Part shown: positions 35,090-44,690 of the stretch, in pieces
Layout: each line of letters starts with the position of its first letter
Position numbering within the stretch: position 1 is the stretch's first letter
Translations under genes and position numbers: made by a program
Assembly: GCA_002320605.1 (NCBI GenBank)
Contig: DCKG01000001.1
Location: 41,631 to 105,630 of the forward strand
Length of the DNA: 64,000 nucleotides
Origin: Bacteroidales bacterium UBA1680
Lineage (GTDB): Bacteria > Bacteroidota > Bacteroidia > Bacteroidales > UBA932
Reading direction: 5' to 3'
The notes under the pieces: model-generated
The model's database searches: none
Told to the model about the DNA's origin: nothing
The model's input: the letters and a program-made list of their open reading frames with translations, nothing else

Positions 35090-36541
35090 ATGGCTGATAA
35101 GAAATTCAACGTGAAGTACGTCGTACTTCTGCCAATCGTTCTGCTCATCACGATTTTCCTGTGGTGCGTTCCTGTATCTTTCTTCGGCATTGATGCCCTG
35201 ACTGTCACTCAGCAGCGCGTCATCGCCATGTTCGTTTTCGCCGCCCTCATGTGGATCACTGAGATAATCCCTAACTGGACGACATCCGTGCTGCTGATAG
35301 TCATGGCTTTGCTGACGGTTTCCAACAAGGGAATAGGATTCTTCTGCGATCCGAAATACGGCCAGCTGGTGAACTATAAATCTCTCATGGCAGCTTTCGC
35401 AGATCCTGTCGTCATGCTGTTCCTGGGCGGTTTCGTGCTTGCGATCATGGCACAGAAATACGGGCTGGACGTGACTCTGGCAAGATTGATGCTGGCTCCT
35501 TTCGGGAAGAAGCCTAGGTCGGTGCTTCTCGGGTTCTTGATCGTCATAGCAGTTTTCTCCATGTTCATGAGCAACACAGCCACCGCTGCAATGATGCTTG
35601 CATTCCTTGCACCGGTGCTTGCCGTCCTCCCATCCGACGATAAAGGAAAAATCGGGCTTTCCCTTTCGATTCCTATAGCTGCCAACATCGGAGGCATCGG
35701 AACTCCGATCGGAACGCCTCCTAACGCTACCGCAGTCAAATTCCTTGCCGAGGCAGGGAACGATGTCTCTTTCATGCAATGGGCGGTCAGGATGATTCCT
35801 TTTGTTATCATCATGATCATATTCGCTTGGATATTGCTCCAGGTTCTATTCCCTTTCAAGTCGAAGGAAGTCGTGCTTAATATTCCGGAGAACAAGCGCA
35901 AGACGGACTGGAAGACGATCGTCGTCTGGGTTACCTTCATCGGCACGATTCTGCTTTGGGCAACCGAGCAGATCACCAAGATAAACTCTAACGTGGTGGC
36001 TCTGATTCCTCTGGCTGTGCTCACATGCACGGGCATATTCACGAAAGAAGACATCAAGGAAATCAACTGGACTGTGCTATGGCTGGTCGCCGGAGGCTTT
36101 GCGCTTGGCACCTGCCTGCAGGATACCGGCCTTGCCAAGGTTCTCATAGAGGCCATCCCGTTCGGTTCCATGTCCGTGGTTCTCGTCATGATAGTCGCTG
36201 GCCTCGTCTGCTACTTCCTGTCTAACTTCATCAGCAATTCTGCGACTGCTGCCTTGCTGATTCCTATACTGATAGTAGTGGCGCAGGGCATGGCTGATCC
36301 GGCTGCTGCGAACAACGCCAGCTTCATAGCCCTTGGCGGCACCAAGGCAATGATCTCGTTCATCGCCGTCTGCGCATCTATCGCGATGTGCTTCCCTATT
36401 TCTACGCCTCCGAATGCCATCGCTGCATCTACCGGACTTGTTCAGACAAAAGATATGGCTAAGGTGGGAATCATCATCGGAGTCGTCGGGTTCGTGCTCG
36501 GCTTCTTCTGGCTGACCAAGATATTCCCATTCGCACAGTAA
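35090..36541 (+). CDS. SLC13/DASS sodium-coupled dicarboxylate or anion transporter
   Basis: This 483-residue protein has eleven or so membrane segments and the two conserved substrate/sodium motifs SNTATAAMML and SNSATAALLI, with TPIGTPPNA and STPPNAIAAS, which define the DASS family. It imports dicarboxylates (succinate, malate, citrate) or sulfate with Na+ across the inner membrane; the substrate is not settled. It sits 15 bp after the M49-like gene and 19 bp before a porin-like gene, suggesting uptake through both membranes. Confidence 0.92.
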   Translation: MADKKFNVKYVVLLPIVLLITIFLWCVPVSFFGIDALTVTQQRVIAMFVFAALMWITEIIPNWTTSVLLIVMALLTVSNKGIGFFCDPKYGQLVNYKSLMAAFADPVVMLFLGGFVLAIMAQKYGLDVTLARLMLAPFGKKPRSVLLGFLIVIAVFSMFMSNTATAAMMLAFLAPVLAVLPSDDKGKIGLSLSIPIAANIGGIGTPIGTPPNATAVKFLAEAGNDVSFMQWAVRMIPFVIIMIIFAWILLQVLFPFKSKEVVLNIPENKRKTDWKTIVVWVTFIGTILLWATEQITKINSNVVALIPLAVLTCTGIFTKEDIKEINWTVLWLVAGGFALGTCLQDTGLAKVLIEAIPFGSMSVVLVMIVAGLVCYFLSNFISNSATAALLIPILIVVAQGMADPAAANNASFIALGGTKAMISFIAVCASIAMCFPISTPPNAIAASTGLVQTKDMAKVGIIIGVVGFVLGFFWLTKIFPFAQ

Positions 36542-36560
36542 ATATATTATTTGATTCATT

Positions 36561-37865
36561 ATGAAAAAGATTTTAATTATAGTAACTGCATCGCTCTGCC
36601 TAGCCTCGGCTTCTGCTTTCGCGCAGAATGCTGATAAACTGACTGCCCACTTGCAGCCGTACGGATTCTTCCGCACCTATGCTGCGTTCGACACGAGGGA
36701 GAGCAAAGCGGGTTCCGAAGATTTGTTCTATTACATGCCTTACGACAAGACTAATAATGCTGAAGGGAAGGATATATATTCAAATCCTGCTTTCAGGTTC
36801 TATGCAATAACCTCCAGGCTCGGCCTCAATGTTAAAGGCTATCAGTTCGGATCCATGAAGGTGTCTGGAAAAATTGAGACGGACTTCTATCTCATGAATG
36901 GAAGCACGGCATCATTGAGACTTCGTCAGGCCTATATGAATCTGCTCTGGGAGGATGTGAATTGCAGCGGCAATTCGATCAGCCTTAAGATTGGTCAGGC
37001 TTGGCATCCAATGGCTGCGGACCTGCCATACGCCATCAACCTAGAGTCAGGAACTCCTTTCAACGCATTCAACAGGAGCCCTCAAATCATGATGGACGCA
37101 TACGTCGGGAACCTGGTCTTCACGGCAGGCATTCTCTACCCTATGCAGTATAGGCCTACCGGACCTCAGGGAGCATCAGAAGACTACATTAAATACAGCC
37201 TCGTTCCTGAGACATACGTAGGTGTTTCGTACGTCTCAAAGAAATTCCTTGCGAGATTGGGAACTGAGTTCATCAGCCTGGTTCCTCGTTATAAGCTTAC
37301 GGAGAACACGCAGAATCATTATGTGGGGACTAAGACAGATGACAGGATAAACATGTTCAATCCATTCGTCTATCTGCAGTACGCTGACGGACTATTCAAG
37401 ATTAATGCTAAGTCAATTTTCGCAAATGGCGGTGACCATCTTCGCATGATGAGTGGATACGCACTGTACGACACTTCAGATGAGCTTGACTACAAGTACA
37501 CTCCGCTGCGCAATTCTTCCAGCTTCGTTTCTGCAAGCTATGGAAAAAAATGGCAGGCTATGTGCATGGTCGGCTACATCAAGGCTCTTGGAACGCAGCA
37601 CAAGCTTCCGGTCGATGCGGATGGCTACAGCAACGCAGGCAGCATCTACTACGCTTCCAATGGATTCAAGAACATGAACCAGATGTTCAGGGTGACTCCT
37701 ACTCTGGCGTACAACATCGGCAAGCTGACGTTTGCAATTGAATATGACTACACGGAAGTGGAGTACGGAGACTTGAACAAGCTCAATGATCACGGTCTCG
37801 CCAATAAAAACAAGCGCTGGGTCGAGAATCACCGCGTGCTGGGAATGGCAAAACTTACATTCTAG
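36561..37865 (+). CDS. Outer membrane porin-like beta-barrel protein
   Basis: The 434-residue protein has a signal peptide (cleavage near SAFAQ). The rest is amphipathic beta strands with aromatic ends, including YGFFRTYAAFDTR at the start, GQAWHPMAADLPYAINLESG and a terminal strand ending in ...GMAKLTF, with the final Phe typical of barrels. No close family is recognised beyond a porin-like barrel. Being third in the M49-like/DASS operon, it may admit the substrate of the transporter. A perfect terminator follows. Confidence 0.75.
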   Translation: MKKILIIVTASLCLASASAFAQNADKLTAHLQPYGFFRTYAAFDTRESKAGSEDLFYYMPYDKTNNAEGKDIYSNPAFRFYAITSRLGLNVKGYQFGSMKVSGKIETDFYLMNGSTASLRLRQAYMNLLWEDVNCSGNSISLKIGQAWHPMAADLPYAINLESGTPFNAFNRSPQIMMDAYVGNLVFTAGILYPMQYRPTGPQGASEDYIKYSLVPETYVGVSYVSKKFLARLGTEFISLVPRYKLTENTQNHYVGTKTDDRINMFNPFVYLQYADGLFKINAKSIFANGGDHLRMMSGYALYDTSDELDYKYTPLRNSSSFVSASYGKKWQAMCMVGYIKALGTQHKLPVDADGYSNAGSIYYASNGFKNMNQMFRVTPTLAYNIGKLTFAIEYDYTEVEYGDLNKLNDHGLANKNKRWVENHRVLGMAKLTF

Positions 37866-37888
37866 GAATATCTCACTTTCATTATGCT

Positions 37889-37921
37889 AAAAGGCTGGCC
37901 CGACTCCTGCGCCAGCCTTTT
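37889..37921 (+). terminator. Terminator after the porin-like gene
   Basis: A perfect 11-bp stem (AAAAGGCTGGC at 37889-37899 with its complement at 37911-37921) encloses an 11-nt loop; the arm itself ends in four T. Confidence 0.85.
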
Positions 37922-37963
37922 CTATATCTTTTTCAGGCTATTTCCAAAGGTCGTAAAAATGAT

Positions 37964-37971
37964 TAAATTTG
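37964..37971 (+). promoter_or_regulatory. -7 box, leaderless SPOR gene
   Basis: TAAATTTG ends 5 nt before the ATG at 37977, implying an mRNA that begins at or next to the start codon. Confidence 0.6.
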
Positions 37972-37976
37972 CATCT

Positions 37977-38507
37977 ATGCAAAGAATTCTTCAGGCTATT
38001 TTTCTTCTGGCGTTGGCTGCCTTGATGGCAACCGGATGCGACTTTTTAAGGAAGGTCGCTGGCAGGCCTACTTCTCGAGAAATAGAGGCTAAGGCAGAGG
38101 CGATTGCGACTAGGAAGGCCGAGGCTGAAAAAGCCAGGCAGGATGCCATACGTGACTCAATCGCTGCCGTGAGGAAGCACGAAGCTGACTCCGTGGCTGC
38201 CTTGGACACCCTGAAAATGAATGGCTACAAGATGATGGCGACATCTAATTTCGGGGGACTTGCGGTCGCTGACCTGCCGTGTAAATATTATATCATCGTT
38301 GGCTCTTTTTCGAATATGGACAATGCCTTGAGATGCAGCCAGACATTTTCGGAAAGAGGATATGATGCCGAGGTGATTGCTTTGAAGAACGGCTACAACG
38401 TGGTGGGCGTGTGCAAGACGAATGACGCAGTTCAACTCTACCAATCCTTGAAAGAGCTGAAGCGGCAGGCTTTTTGTCCTCCGCAAGTCTGGATTTTAAT
38501 TGAATAG
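37977..38507 (+). CDS. SPOR domain lipoprotein
   Basis: The protein has 176 residues from ATG 37977 (MQRILQAI); a longer open frame would run through the promoter and the preceding terminator. The signal peptide ends in lipobox ATGC. A helical Ala/Glu/Lys-rich stretch (residues 25-65) links to a C-terminal SPOR domain (KYYIIVGSFSNMDNA to WILIE), which in other bacteria binds denuded peptidoglycan at division sites. It overlaps no gene; the M28-like gene starts 4 bp later. Confidence 0.8.
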   Translation: MQRILQAIFLLALAALMATGCDFLRKVAGRPTSREIEAKAEAIATRKAEAEKARQDAIRDSIAAVRKHEADSVAALDTLKMNGYKMMATSNFGGLAVADLPCKYYIIVGSFSNMDNALRCSQTFSERGYDAEVIALKNGYNVVGVCKTNDAVQLYQSLKELKRQAFCPPQVWILIE

Positions 38508-38511
38508 CAAG

Positions 38512-39867
38512 ATGAGAGAATACGGAATATTAATGAAAAGCATCGCTGCTGCCATATTAATGGCGATTGCTACTTTTTCCGCCCAGGCTCAATTCAAGAG
38601 TGGCTATGCGGAATTGGAGGATTCTGAAACCATAAGCGCTCTAAGGGAGCATATTTCTACGATTTCTGCTGCTAGCATGGAAGGGCGCCTTGCGGGTTCG
38701 GAAGGAGAGAGAGCTACTGCAGAATATGTTTCCGATGTGTTTAAGGAATATGGCATAGACGTGCTTTCCGGCAAGGATGGCGAGGTGTTTGGCATTCGCC
38801 AAGATGATGGTGACACTCTCACTTCGAGGAATGTCGTTGCTTTCCTGCAGGGCTCTGATCCTAAACTATATAGGAATTACATAGTCATTGGGGCCAGGAT
38901 GGATAACCTTGGAATAGGTTCCATGACCGTGAACGGAAGAAAAGTGGAGAAAAATTATTATGGGGCGAATGGAAATGCTTCCGGCCTCGCAATGATGCTG
39001 GAGCTGGCTAAAATGCTGGAAACAAATAGATTGCTTCTTCGTCGCTCTATACTATTCATAGGTTTTGGCGCATCTTGCCAGATATTCTCTGGGTCTTGGT
39101 ATTTCTTGAATCGTTCATTCTCCGATGTCGCTAACATTGACGCAATGATAAATCTGGATATGGTAGGGACTGGCAGTCTTGGCTTCTACGCCTACACTGC
39201 ATCTAATGCTGATCTGAATCAGCAGTTGAATGCGGAGGCAAGCAAGCTGCAGCCTATTACCCCTCGGATTGTCAGTCAGGAACCTTATCCATCAGACCAC
39301 AGGTCGTTCTATGGCAAGGAGATTCCTTCGGTATATTTCACGACTGGAATATATCCAGAGCACGATACAGAGAGAGACACCCAGTCCATAATAGATTATG
39401 ACACGATGGAAAGGGAACTAGAATATGTCTACAATTTCACTGTGTCGCTTGCCAACGGGCCTAAACCAGCATTCAGGCCATCTGAGGCTAAGGGGTCTGG
39501 CAGAGCTATTCCTTACTACGATTGTGACGTGAAGCCGACGTTCTTCGGGCATTCCGACCCAAGATATTTCTTGACGAAATGGGTATACAGCTATTTGAAG
39601 TACCCGAAGGAGGCTGTTAATCAAGGCATACAAGGCAATGTCCAAGTCAGCTTCATAATAGACGAAGATGGGAAGGTGAAGGACGCTAAAGTCGTCAGAA
39701 GCGTAGATTCACTTCTGGATGCAGAAGCTGTTAAGGTCATCAGCGCATCTCCGGACTGGAAGCCAGGCATGTCTGCTGGGAAGAGAGTTAAGTCAGAGAT
39801 GACCCTCTACGTTGAGTTCAGGCTGGAGAAAAAAGGCACTTTCGGAATAAAAAAACATGAGAATTAG
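38512..39867 (+). CDS. Degenerate M28 peptidase fused to a TonB C-terminal domain
   Basis: The protein has 451 residues from ATG 38512 (the upstream TTG at 38500 overlaps the SPOR gene); the signal peptide is near residues 8-27. Residues 30-320 follow the M28 aminopeptidase plan, but four zinc-site residues are changed. The usual AHYD is ARMD (Arg 129), GADDNASG is GANGNASG (Gly 154), and the EE pair is Ser-Cys (188-189). NLDMVG and SDH are kept. A TonB-type C-terminal domain (PKEAVNQGIQGNVQVSFIIDEDG) fills about 355-445. It is therefore probably a secreted binding protein rather than an enzyme; in which complex is unknown. Confidence 0.75.
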   Translation: MREYGILMKSIAAAILMAIATFSAQAQFKSGYAELEDSETISALREHISTISAASMEGRLAGSEGERATAEYVSDVFKEYGIDVLSGKDGEVFGIRQDDGDTLTSRNVVAFLQGSDPKLYRNYIVIGARMDNLGIGSMTVNGRKVEKNYYGANGNASGLAMMLELAKMLETNRLLLRRSILFIGFGASCQIFSGSWYFLNRSFSDVANIDAMINLDMVGTGSLGFYAYTASNADLNQQLNAEASKLQPITPRIVSQEPYPSDHRSFYGKEIPSVYFTTGIYPEHDTERDTQSIIDYDTMERELEYVYNFTVSLANGPKPAFRPSEAKGSGRAIPYYDCDVKPTFFGHSDPRYFLTKWVYSYLKYPKEAVNQGIQGNVQVSFIIDEDGKVKDAKVVRSVDSLLDAEAVKVISASPDWKPGMSAGKRVKSEMTLYVEFRLEKKGTFGIKKHEN

Positions 39868-39880
39868 ATTTTATTGATAT

Positions 39881-42646
39881 ATGGAATACGATTTCAGGAG
39901 GATTGAGAAAAAGTGGCAGAAAAAATGGGCCGAAGAGGGCACATTCAAGACCACGGAAGACAAGACAAAGCCAAAATATTACGTGCTGGACATGTTTCCT
40001 TATCCTTCGGGGGCAGGACTGCATGTCGGACACCCGCTTGGATATATCGCTAGTGACATTTATTCTCGCTACAAGAGGCTGAAAGGCTTCAATGTGCTTC
40101 ATCCTATGGGATACGATGCATTCGGGCTTCCGGCAGAGCAGTATGCCATCCAGACCGGCCAGCACCCTGAAATCACTACTGTGAATAACATCAGCCGCTA
40201 CCGTCAGCAGCTGGACCAGATAGGATTCTCCTACGACTGGGATAGGGAAGTACGCACATGCGATCCAAAATATTACAAATGGACGCAGTGGGCCTTCTTA
40301 AAAATGTTTGGCAGCTGGTACGATAATAACTTGCAGAAGGCCCGCCCGATCCAGGTGCTCGAAGAAGCATTCGCAAAAGGCGGAAGTTCAGCGGTCGATG
40401 CTGCTTGCAACGAGCACGATCCTTTTACCGCAGAGCAGTGGAACGCATTCTCGGAGAAAGAGAAGGTTGACATGCTGATGAATTACAGGATAGCATATCA
40501 GGGCGAGACCTCTGTGAACTGGTGCCCTCAGCTTGGGACAGTGCTTGCTAACGACGAGGTTAAGGACGGCCTTTCCGTTCGCGGAGGTTTCCCAGTGATG
40601 CAGAGAAAGATGAAGCAGTGGCAGCTCAGGGTCAGTGCATACGCAGAAAGACTGCTTGAAGGCCTTGACCGCATAGACTGGACCGATTCGCTAAAAGAAA
40701 TGCAGCGCAACTGGATAGGCAAATCCTACGGCTGCGAGGCCGTGTTCAAGTGCTATAACGGGGATGAGGAACATGATGTCACGATTTTCACGACTCGAGC
40801 AGACACCATGTTCGGCGTAACCTTCATGGTGCTGGCACCAGAGAGTGATCTGGTAGAAGTCCTGACGACTCAGGAGCAGAGGCCCGCAGTTGACGAATAT
40901 CTCGAATATGTGAAGAAAAAGACCGAGAGGGAAAGACTTGCCGAGACAAAATCTGTCACAGGCGTATTCAGTGGATCATTCGGAGTTAACCCCATGAATG
41001 GCAAGAGGGTTCCTATCTGGATTTCAGAATATGTCTTAGCTGGCTACGGCACTGGGGCAATCATGGCGGTTCCTGCTCATGACAGCCGCGACTACGCTTT
41101 CGCCAAGAAATTCAATTTGCCAATAATTCCTCTCATCGAGGGCTGTGACGTTAGTGAGGAAAGCTTCGATGCGAAGGAAGGACGTATGATGAACTCCGGT
41201 TTCATGGACGGAATGGAGGTGAAAGATGCAATCCCAGCCGCAATCGATTATGTCGAGAAGCGTGGTTTCGGCCATAGAAAGGTGAATTACAGGATACGCG
41301 ATGCCATATTCAGTCGCCAAAGGTACTGGGGAGAGCCATTCCCGATATATTATAAAGATGGCATGGCTAAGCCTATGCCTTTCGACAAGCTTCCGCTCAC
41401 TCTTCCGGAAATCACTGAGTTCAAGCCTACCGAGAACGGGGAGCCGCCTCTCGCCAGGGCAAAGGACTGGACATACGAAGGTTGTCCTCTTGAGACGTCC
41501 ACTATGCCAGGATTCGCAGGCTCCAGCGCATATTACTTGAGATATATGGATCCGCACGATGACAACGCCCTCGTCGATAAGGATAAAGACGAATATTGGC
41601 GCAACGTAGACCTGTACATCGGCGGCACCGAGCATGCGACAGGGCACCTGATTTATTCGAGATTCTGGAACAAGTTCCTTTATGACTTAGGCTATGTCTG
41701 CGAGGATGAGCCTTTCAAGAAACTCATCAATCAGGGCATGATTCAGGGTCGCTCGAACTTCGTCTACAGAATCGTGGGAACGAATAAATTCGCATCTTAC
41801 GGTCTCAAAGATCAGTACGAGACAACCGAGATTCATGTTGACGTGAACATCGTGCGCAATGACAGGCTGGATTTGGAGGCATTCAAGAAATGGCGTCCGG
41901 AGTTTGCGGATGCCGAATTTGTGCTGGAAAATGGCGAATATGTTTGTGGCTGGGCCATCGAGAAGATGAGCAAGAGCATGTACAACGTCGTAAATCCAGA
42001 CCTCATATGCGAGACTTACGGCGCTGACACGCTCAGGCTCTATGAAATGTTCCTCGGCCCCGTGGAGCAGTCCAAGCCTTGGGATACGAACGGAATAGAC
42101 GGAGTGAACCGTTTCCTGAAGAAGTTCTGGAGGCTGTTCTTCAATGGGGACGATTTTGCGGTCACTGACGAGAAGGCCTCTCCAGAGGAACTAAAGGCGT
42201 TGCATAAACTTATTGGCAAGGAGGAAGGCGACATAGAGAGCTTCTCCTTCAATACGACTGTCAGCGCATTCATGATCACCGTTAATGATCTCACTGCCAT
42301 GAAATGTCATGAGCGTGAGATTCTGGAGCCTCTTACAATTCTGATATCCCCTTTCTGTCCTCACATAGCAGAAGAACTGTGGGCGATGCTGGGGCATAAT
42401 GAGACCATCACTTACTCTCATTTTCCTGATTTCAATGCCTCGCTTGCAGCGGAAGACAATGCTACGTACCCTGTTTCTTTTAACGGGAAGATGAGATTCA
42501 CGGTGGATCTTCCGAAGTCTCTGAACCCTAAAGAGGTTGAGGAACATATAAGGAGCCTGGAGCAGACCGGGAAATACACGAACGGGCATCAAATAGTGAA
42601 AGTGATCGTAGTGCCGGGAAAAATCGTAAATTTCGTCATAAAATAG
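39881..42646 (+). CDS. leuS: Leucyl-tRNA synthetase
   Basis: This 921-residue class I synthetase has the HIGH-type motif PYPSGAGLHVGHPLGY, an editing domain around residues 240-430, the KMSKS loop (EKMSKSMYN, near 707) and the C-terminal anticodon-binding part. It charges tRNA-Leu in the cytosol. All key motifs are present and the length is usual. It lies 13 bp after the M28-like gene and 15 bp before the first YitT gene. Confidence 0.97.
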   Translation: MEYDFRRIEKKWQKKWAEEGTFKTTEDKTKPKYYVLDMFPYPSGAGLHVGHPLGYIASDIYSRYKRLKGFNVLHPMGYDAFGLPAEQYAIQTGQHPEITTVNNISRYRQQLDQIGFSYDWDREVRTCDPKYYKWTQWAFLKMFGSWYDNNLQKARPIQVLEEAFAKGGSSAVDAACNEHDPFTAEQWNAFSEKEKVDMLMNYRIAYQGETSVNWCPQLGTVLANDEVKDGLSVRGGFPVMQRKMKQWQLRVSAYAERLLEGLDRIDWTDSLKEMQRNWIGKSYGCEAVFKCYNGDEEHDVTIFTTRADTMFGVTFMVLAPESDLVEVLTTQEQRPAVDEYLEYVKKKTERERLAETKSVTGVFSGSFGVNPMNGKRVPIWISEYVLAGYGTGAIMAVPAHDSRDYAFAKKFNLPIIPLIEGCDVSEESFDAKEGRMMNSGFMDGMEVKDAIPAAIDYVEKRGFGHRKVNYRIRDAIFSRQRYWGEPFPIYYKDGMAKPMPFDKLPLTLPEITEFKPTENGEPPLARAKDWTYEGCPLETSTMPGFAGSSAYYLRYMDPHDDNALVDKDKDEYWRNVDLYIGGTEHATGHLIYSRFWNKFLYDLGYVCEDEPFKKLINQGMIQGRSNFVYRIVGTNKFASYGLKDQYETTEIHVDVNIVRNDRLDLEAFKKWRPEFADAEFVLENGEYVCGWAIEKMSKSMYNVVNPDLICETYGADTLRLYEMFLGPVEQSKPWDTNGIDGVNRFLKKFWRLFFNGDDFAVTDEKASPEELKALHKLIGKEEGDIESFSFNTTVSAFMITVNDLTAMKCHEREILEPLTILISPFCPHIAEELWAMLGHNETITYSHFPDFNASLAAEDNATYPVSFNGKMRFTVDLPKSLNPKEVEEHIRSLEQTGKYTNGHQIVKVIVVPGKIVNFVIK

Positions 42647-42661
42647 AGTCGGTCAATATTT

Positions 42662-43612
42662 ATGTCTGCAACGAAGCCATTGACTAAGTCAGCTAAGGTG
42701 AAGTCTGTTATCTGGGATTACTTCATCTTGACAGTCGGTACCATGCTCTATGCATTCTCGTGGTCATGTATTTTCGTCCCAAACCAGATTGCGAGCGGAG
42801 GAGTGACTGGCGCAGCTACGGTGATCAATTTCGCTACGGGGATCCCAGTCTACATATCTTTCGGCGCGATCAATATCTTCTTGCTCGTAATGGGTTTCCT
42901 AATCTTGGGGAATGCTTTCGGATTCAAGACGATATATGTCATTGCCATTTCTACTTTCTTCCTGGATATATTCGCAGGGATGGAGAACTGGTACATATTC
43001 TTTGACAACAAGCTGCTTTTGGTCGTGGTGGCCTCTTGCATCGAGTCATACGGGATATCGCTCGTGCTGGATCATGGAGGCAGTACCGGAGGGACAGACA
43101 TAATAGCTTTGATAATCAACAAGTTCTGGCCTGTGTCGCTGGGTACAGTCTATCTTTGTTGCGATGTGTTCATCATCGCCTCAGTGCTGCTTGTGCCAGG
43201 CAAAACGCTGGAGGACATGGTTTACGGCTATGTGGCCATGATAATATTCTCTGTATTCGTCGATTGGGTGACCTTAGGCAGAAAGTCCACGTGGCAATTG
43301 CTCGTATTCTCGGAAAAGTACGAACAGATTGCTGATTACATCATTAAAGAACTAGACAGGGGAGTGACTGCATTGGATGCCGTCGGCTGGTTCACAAAGA
43401 ATGAGAAGAAAGTCCTGTTGATTCTCGTTCGAAAGAATCAGCTCCACAATCTCACGAAAGTGATAAAGAACATAGATCCTAAGGCCTTCATTTCAGTGTC
43501 GTCTGCTAGCACAGTTTATGGAGAGGGATTCGATGAAATAAAGACAGGGGTTTCAATCAAAAAGCTAAAAAGGAAGAAGAATAATGCCGATGAGCAAAAA
43601 CAAAATAGCTAA
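42662..43612 (+). CDS. YitT family membrane protein (first copy)
   Basis: The 316-residue protein has five N-terminal membrane segments with the SGGVTGAA and STGGTDIIAL motifs, followed by the soluble DUF2179 domain (about 220-300), as in YitT/DUF161 proteins. The function is not established. It is followed by a paralogue whose start overlaps its end by 29 bp, so expression is coupled. Pairs of YitT genes near leuS are familiar in Bacteroidales. Confidence 0.88.
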   Translation: MSATKPLTKSAKVKSVIWDYFILTVGTMLYAFSWSCIFVPNQIASGGVTGAATVINFATGIPVYISFGAINIFLLVMGFLILGNAFGFKTIYVIAISTFFLDIFAGMENWYIFFDNKLLLVVVASCIESYGISLVLDHGGSTGGTDIIALIINKFWPVSLGTVYLCCDVFIIASVLLVPGKTLEDMVYGYVAMIIFSVFVDWVTLGRKSTWQLLVFSEKYEQIADYIIKELDRGVTALDAVGWFTKNEKKVLLILVRKNQLHNLTKVIKNIDPKAFISVSSASTVYGEGFDEIKTGVSIKKLKRKKNNADEQKQNS

Positions 43613-44522
43613 TTCTGTAAAAGAATATTTCCTGATTGCTGTAGGGATGATCATCTATACTCTTGGATGGACGATATTCCTGACGCCTAATAACCTAGTT
43701 GGAGGAGGAGTGACCGGCGTCAGCTCCATAATTCAATATGCCACAGGCATAAAAATGGGTTACAGCTATTTAGTCATTAATGTCTTCCTCCTTCTAATAT
43801 CCTTCTTGGTGATAGGTCCTATGTTCGGTGCCAAGACCATCTATGCCATTATTCTTGCGTCAATAGGACTGAATGTATTCCAGGTAATAGTGCCACAGTC
43901 CATCATCCAAGACTTTGCGTTGTCGAATGGGAAACTGATGTGCGCCATAATAGGCGGCATCATGACAGGCGTTGGCATCGGGATGTCTATCTCTCAGGGA
44001 GGCAGCTCGGGAGGAACCGACATCATTGCTTTGATAGTAGCCAAATACAGGAATATCTCGCCTGGCCGCATGATTTTATGGATGGATGTCATCATTATCC
44101 TATCTTCACTGCTCGTGCCTTCTCGTATGCCGGATGGGAGCCTTATGAAATTCGACATTAAATTTGTCACAGTAATATATGGTCTCATCCTCGTGACGAT
44201 AAATGGTACTGTAGTTGACCTTTACCTGTCTGGATCCAGGCAGAGCGTACAGCTTTTCATATTCTCTAGGCATTATGCCGATATTGCCGACATGATCACA
44301 AAGGACTTCCATAGGGGAGTGACTGTGTTGGATGGCGAAGGTTGGTACACGAAAGAGAATATCAAGGTTCTTACTGTAGTGACTCGAAAGACAGACGTGA
44401 ATCTCATCTTACGCAGCATCAAAGCTATCGATAACGATGCGTTCTTGTCTATATCTTCTGTTACAGGAGTTTACGGACGTGGTTTCGATTCTATCAAGGG
44501 AAACGTTTCTAAAAAAAATTAA
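43584..44522 (+). CDS. YitT family membrane protein (second copy)
   Basis: The 312-residue paralogue of the preceding gene keeps GGGVTGVSSI, SSGGTDIIAL and the DUF2179 tail ending near SVTGVYGRGFDSIKG. A second ATG two codons in would shorten the overlap with the first copy to 23 bp. The two differ through most of their length, so this is an old duplication that may form a heteromer. Function unknown. Confidence 0.88.
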   Translation: MPMSKNKIANSVKEYFLIAVGMIIYTLGWTIFLTPNNLVGGGVTGVSSIIQYATGIKMGYSYLVINVFLLLISFLVIGPMFGAKTIYAIILASIGLNVFQVIVPQSIIQDFALSNGKLMCAIIGGIMTGVGIGMSISQGGSSGGTDIIALIVAKYRNISPGRMILWMDVIIILSSLLVPSRMPDGSLMKFDIKFVTVIYGLILVTINGTVVDLYLSGSRQSVQLFIFSRHYADIADMITKDFHRGVTVLDGEGWYTKENIKVLTVVTRKTDVNLILRSIKAIDNDAFLSISSVTGVYGRGFDSIKGNVSKKN

Positions 44523-44690
44523 TTTTGCGCAAAAAAAATCGAAAGGGTGCGAAAAAAATATAAATTTCTTCAAAAAACAGAAATTTTATAAAGAAAGATA
44601 AAAAAATTAGCTTTTGAAATTGAAATTACGTGATAATTACTCGTTTTCTCGCTATATTTCGGAAGTAAATTTTAAAATCATTCAATACTA
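44520..44690 (+). promoter_or_regulatory. A-rich leader with hairpin before the AraC gene
   Basis: TAATTTTG at 44520-44527 starts on the YitT stop and would give a 160-nt leader. TATATTTC at 44653-44660 is a one-base-off box much nearer the gene. Between them lies an imperfect inverted repeat (44559-44569 with 44579-44590) and A runs of seven to eight. It may be a control region of the AraC gene. Confidence 0.4.
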
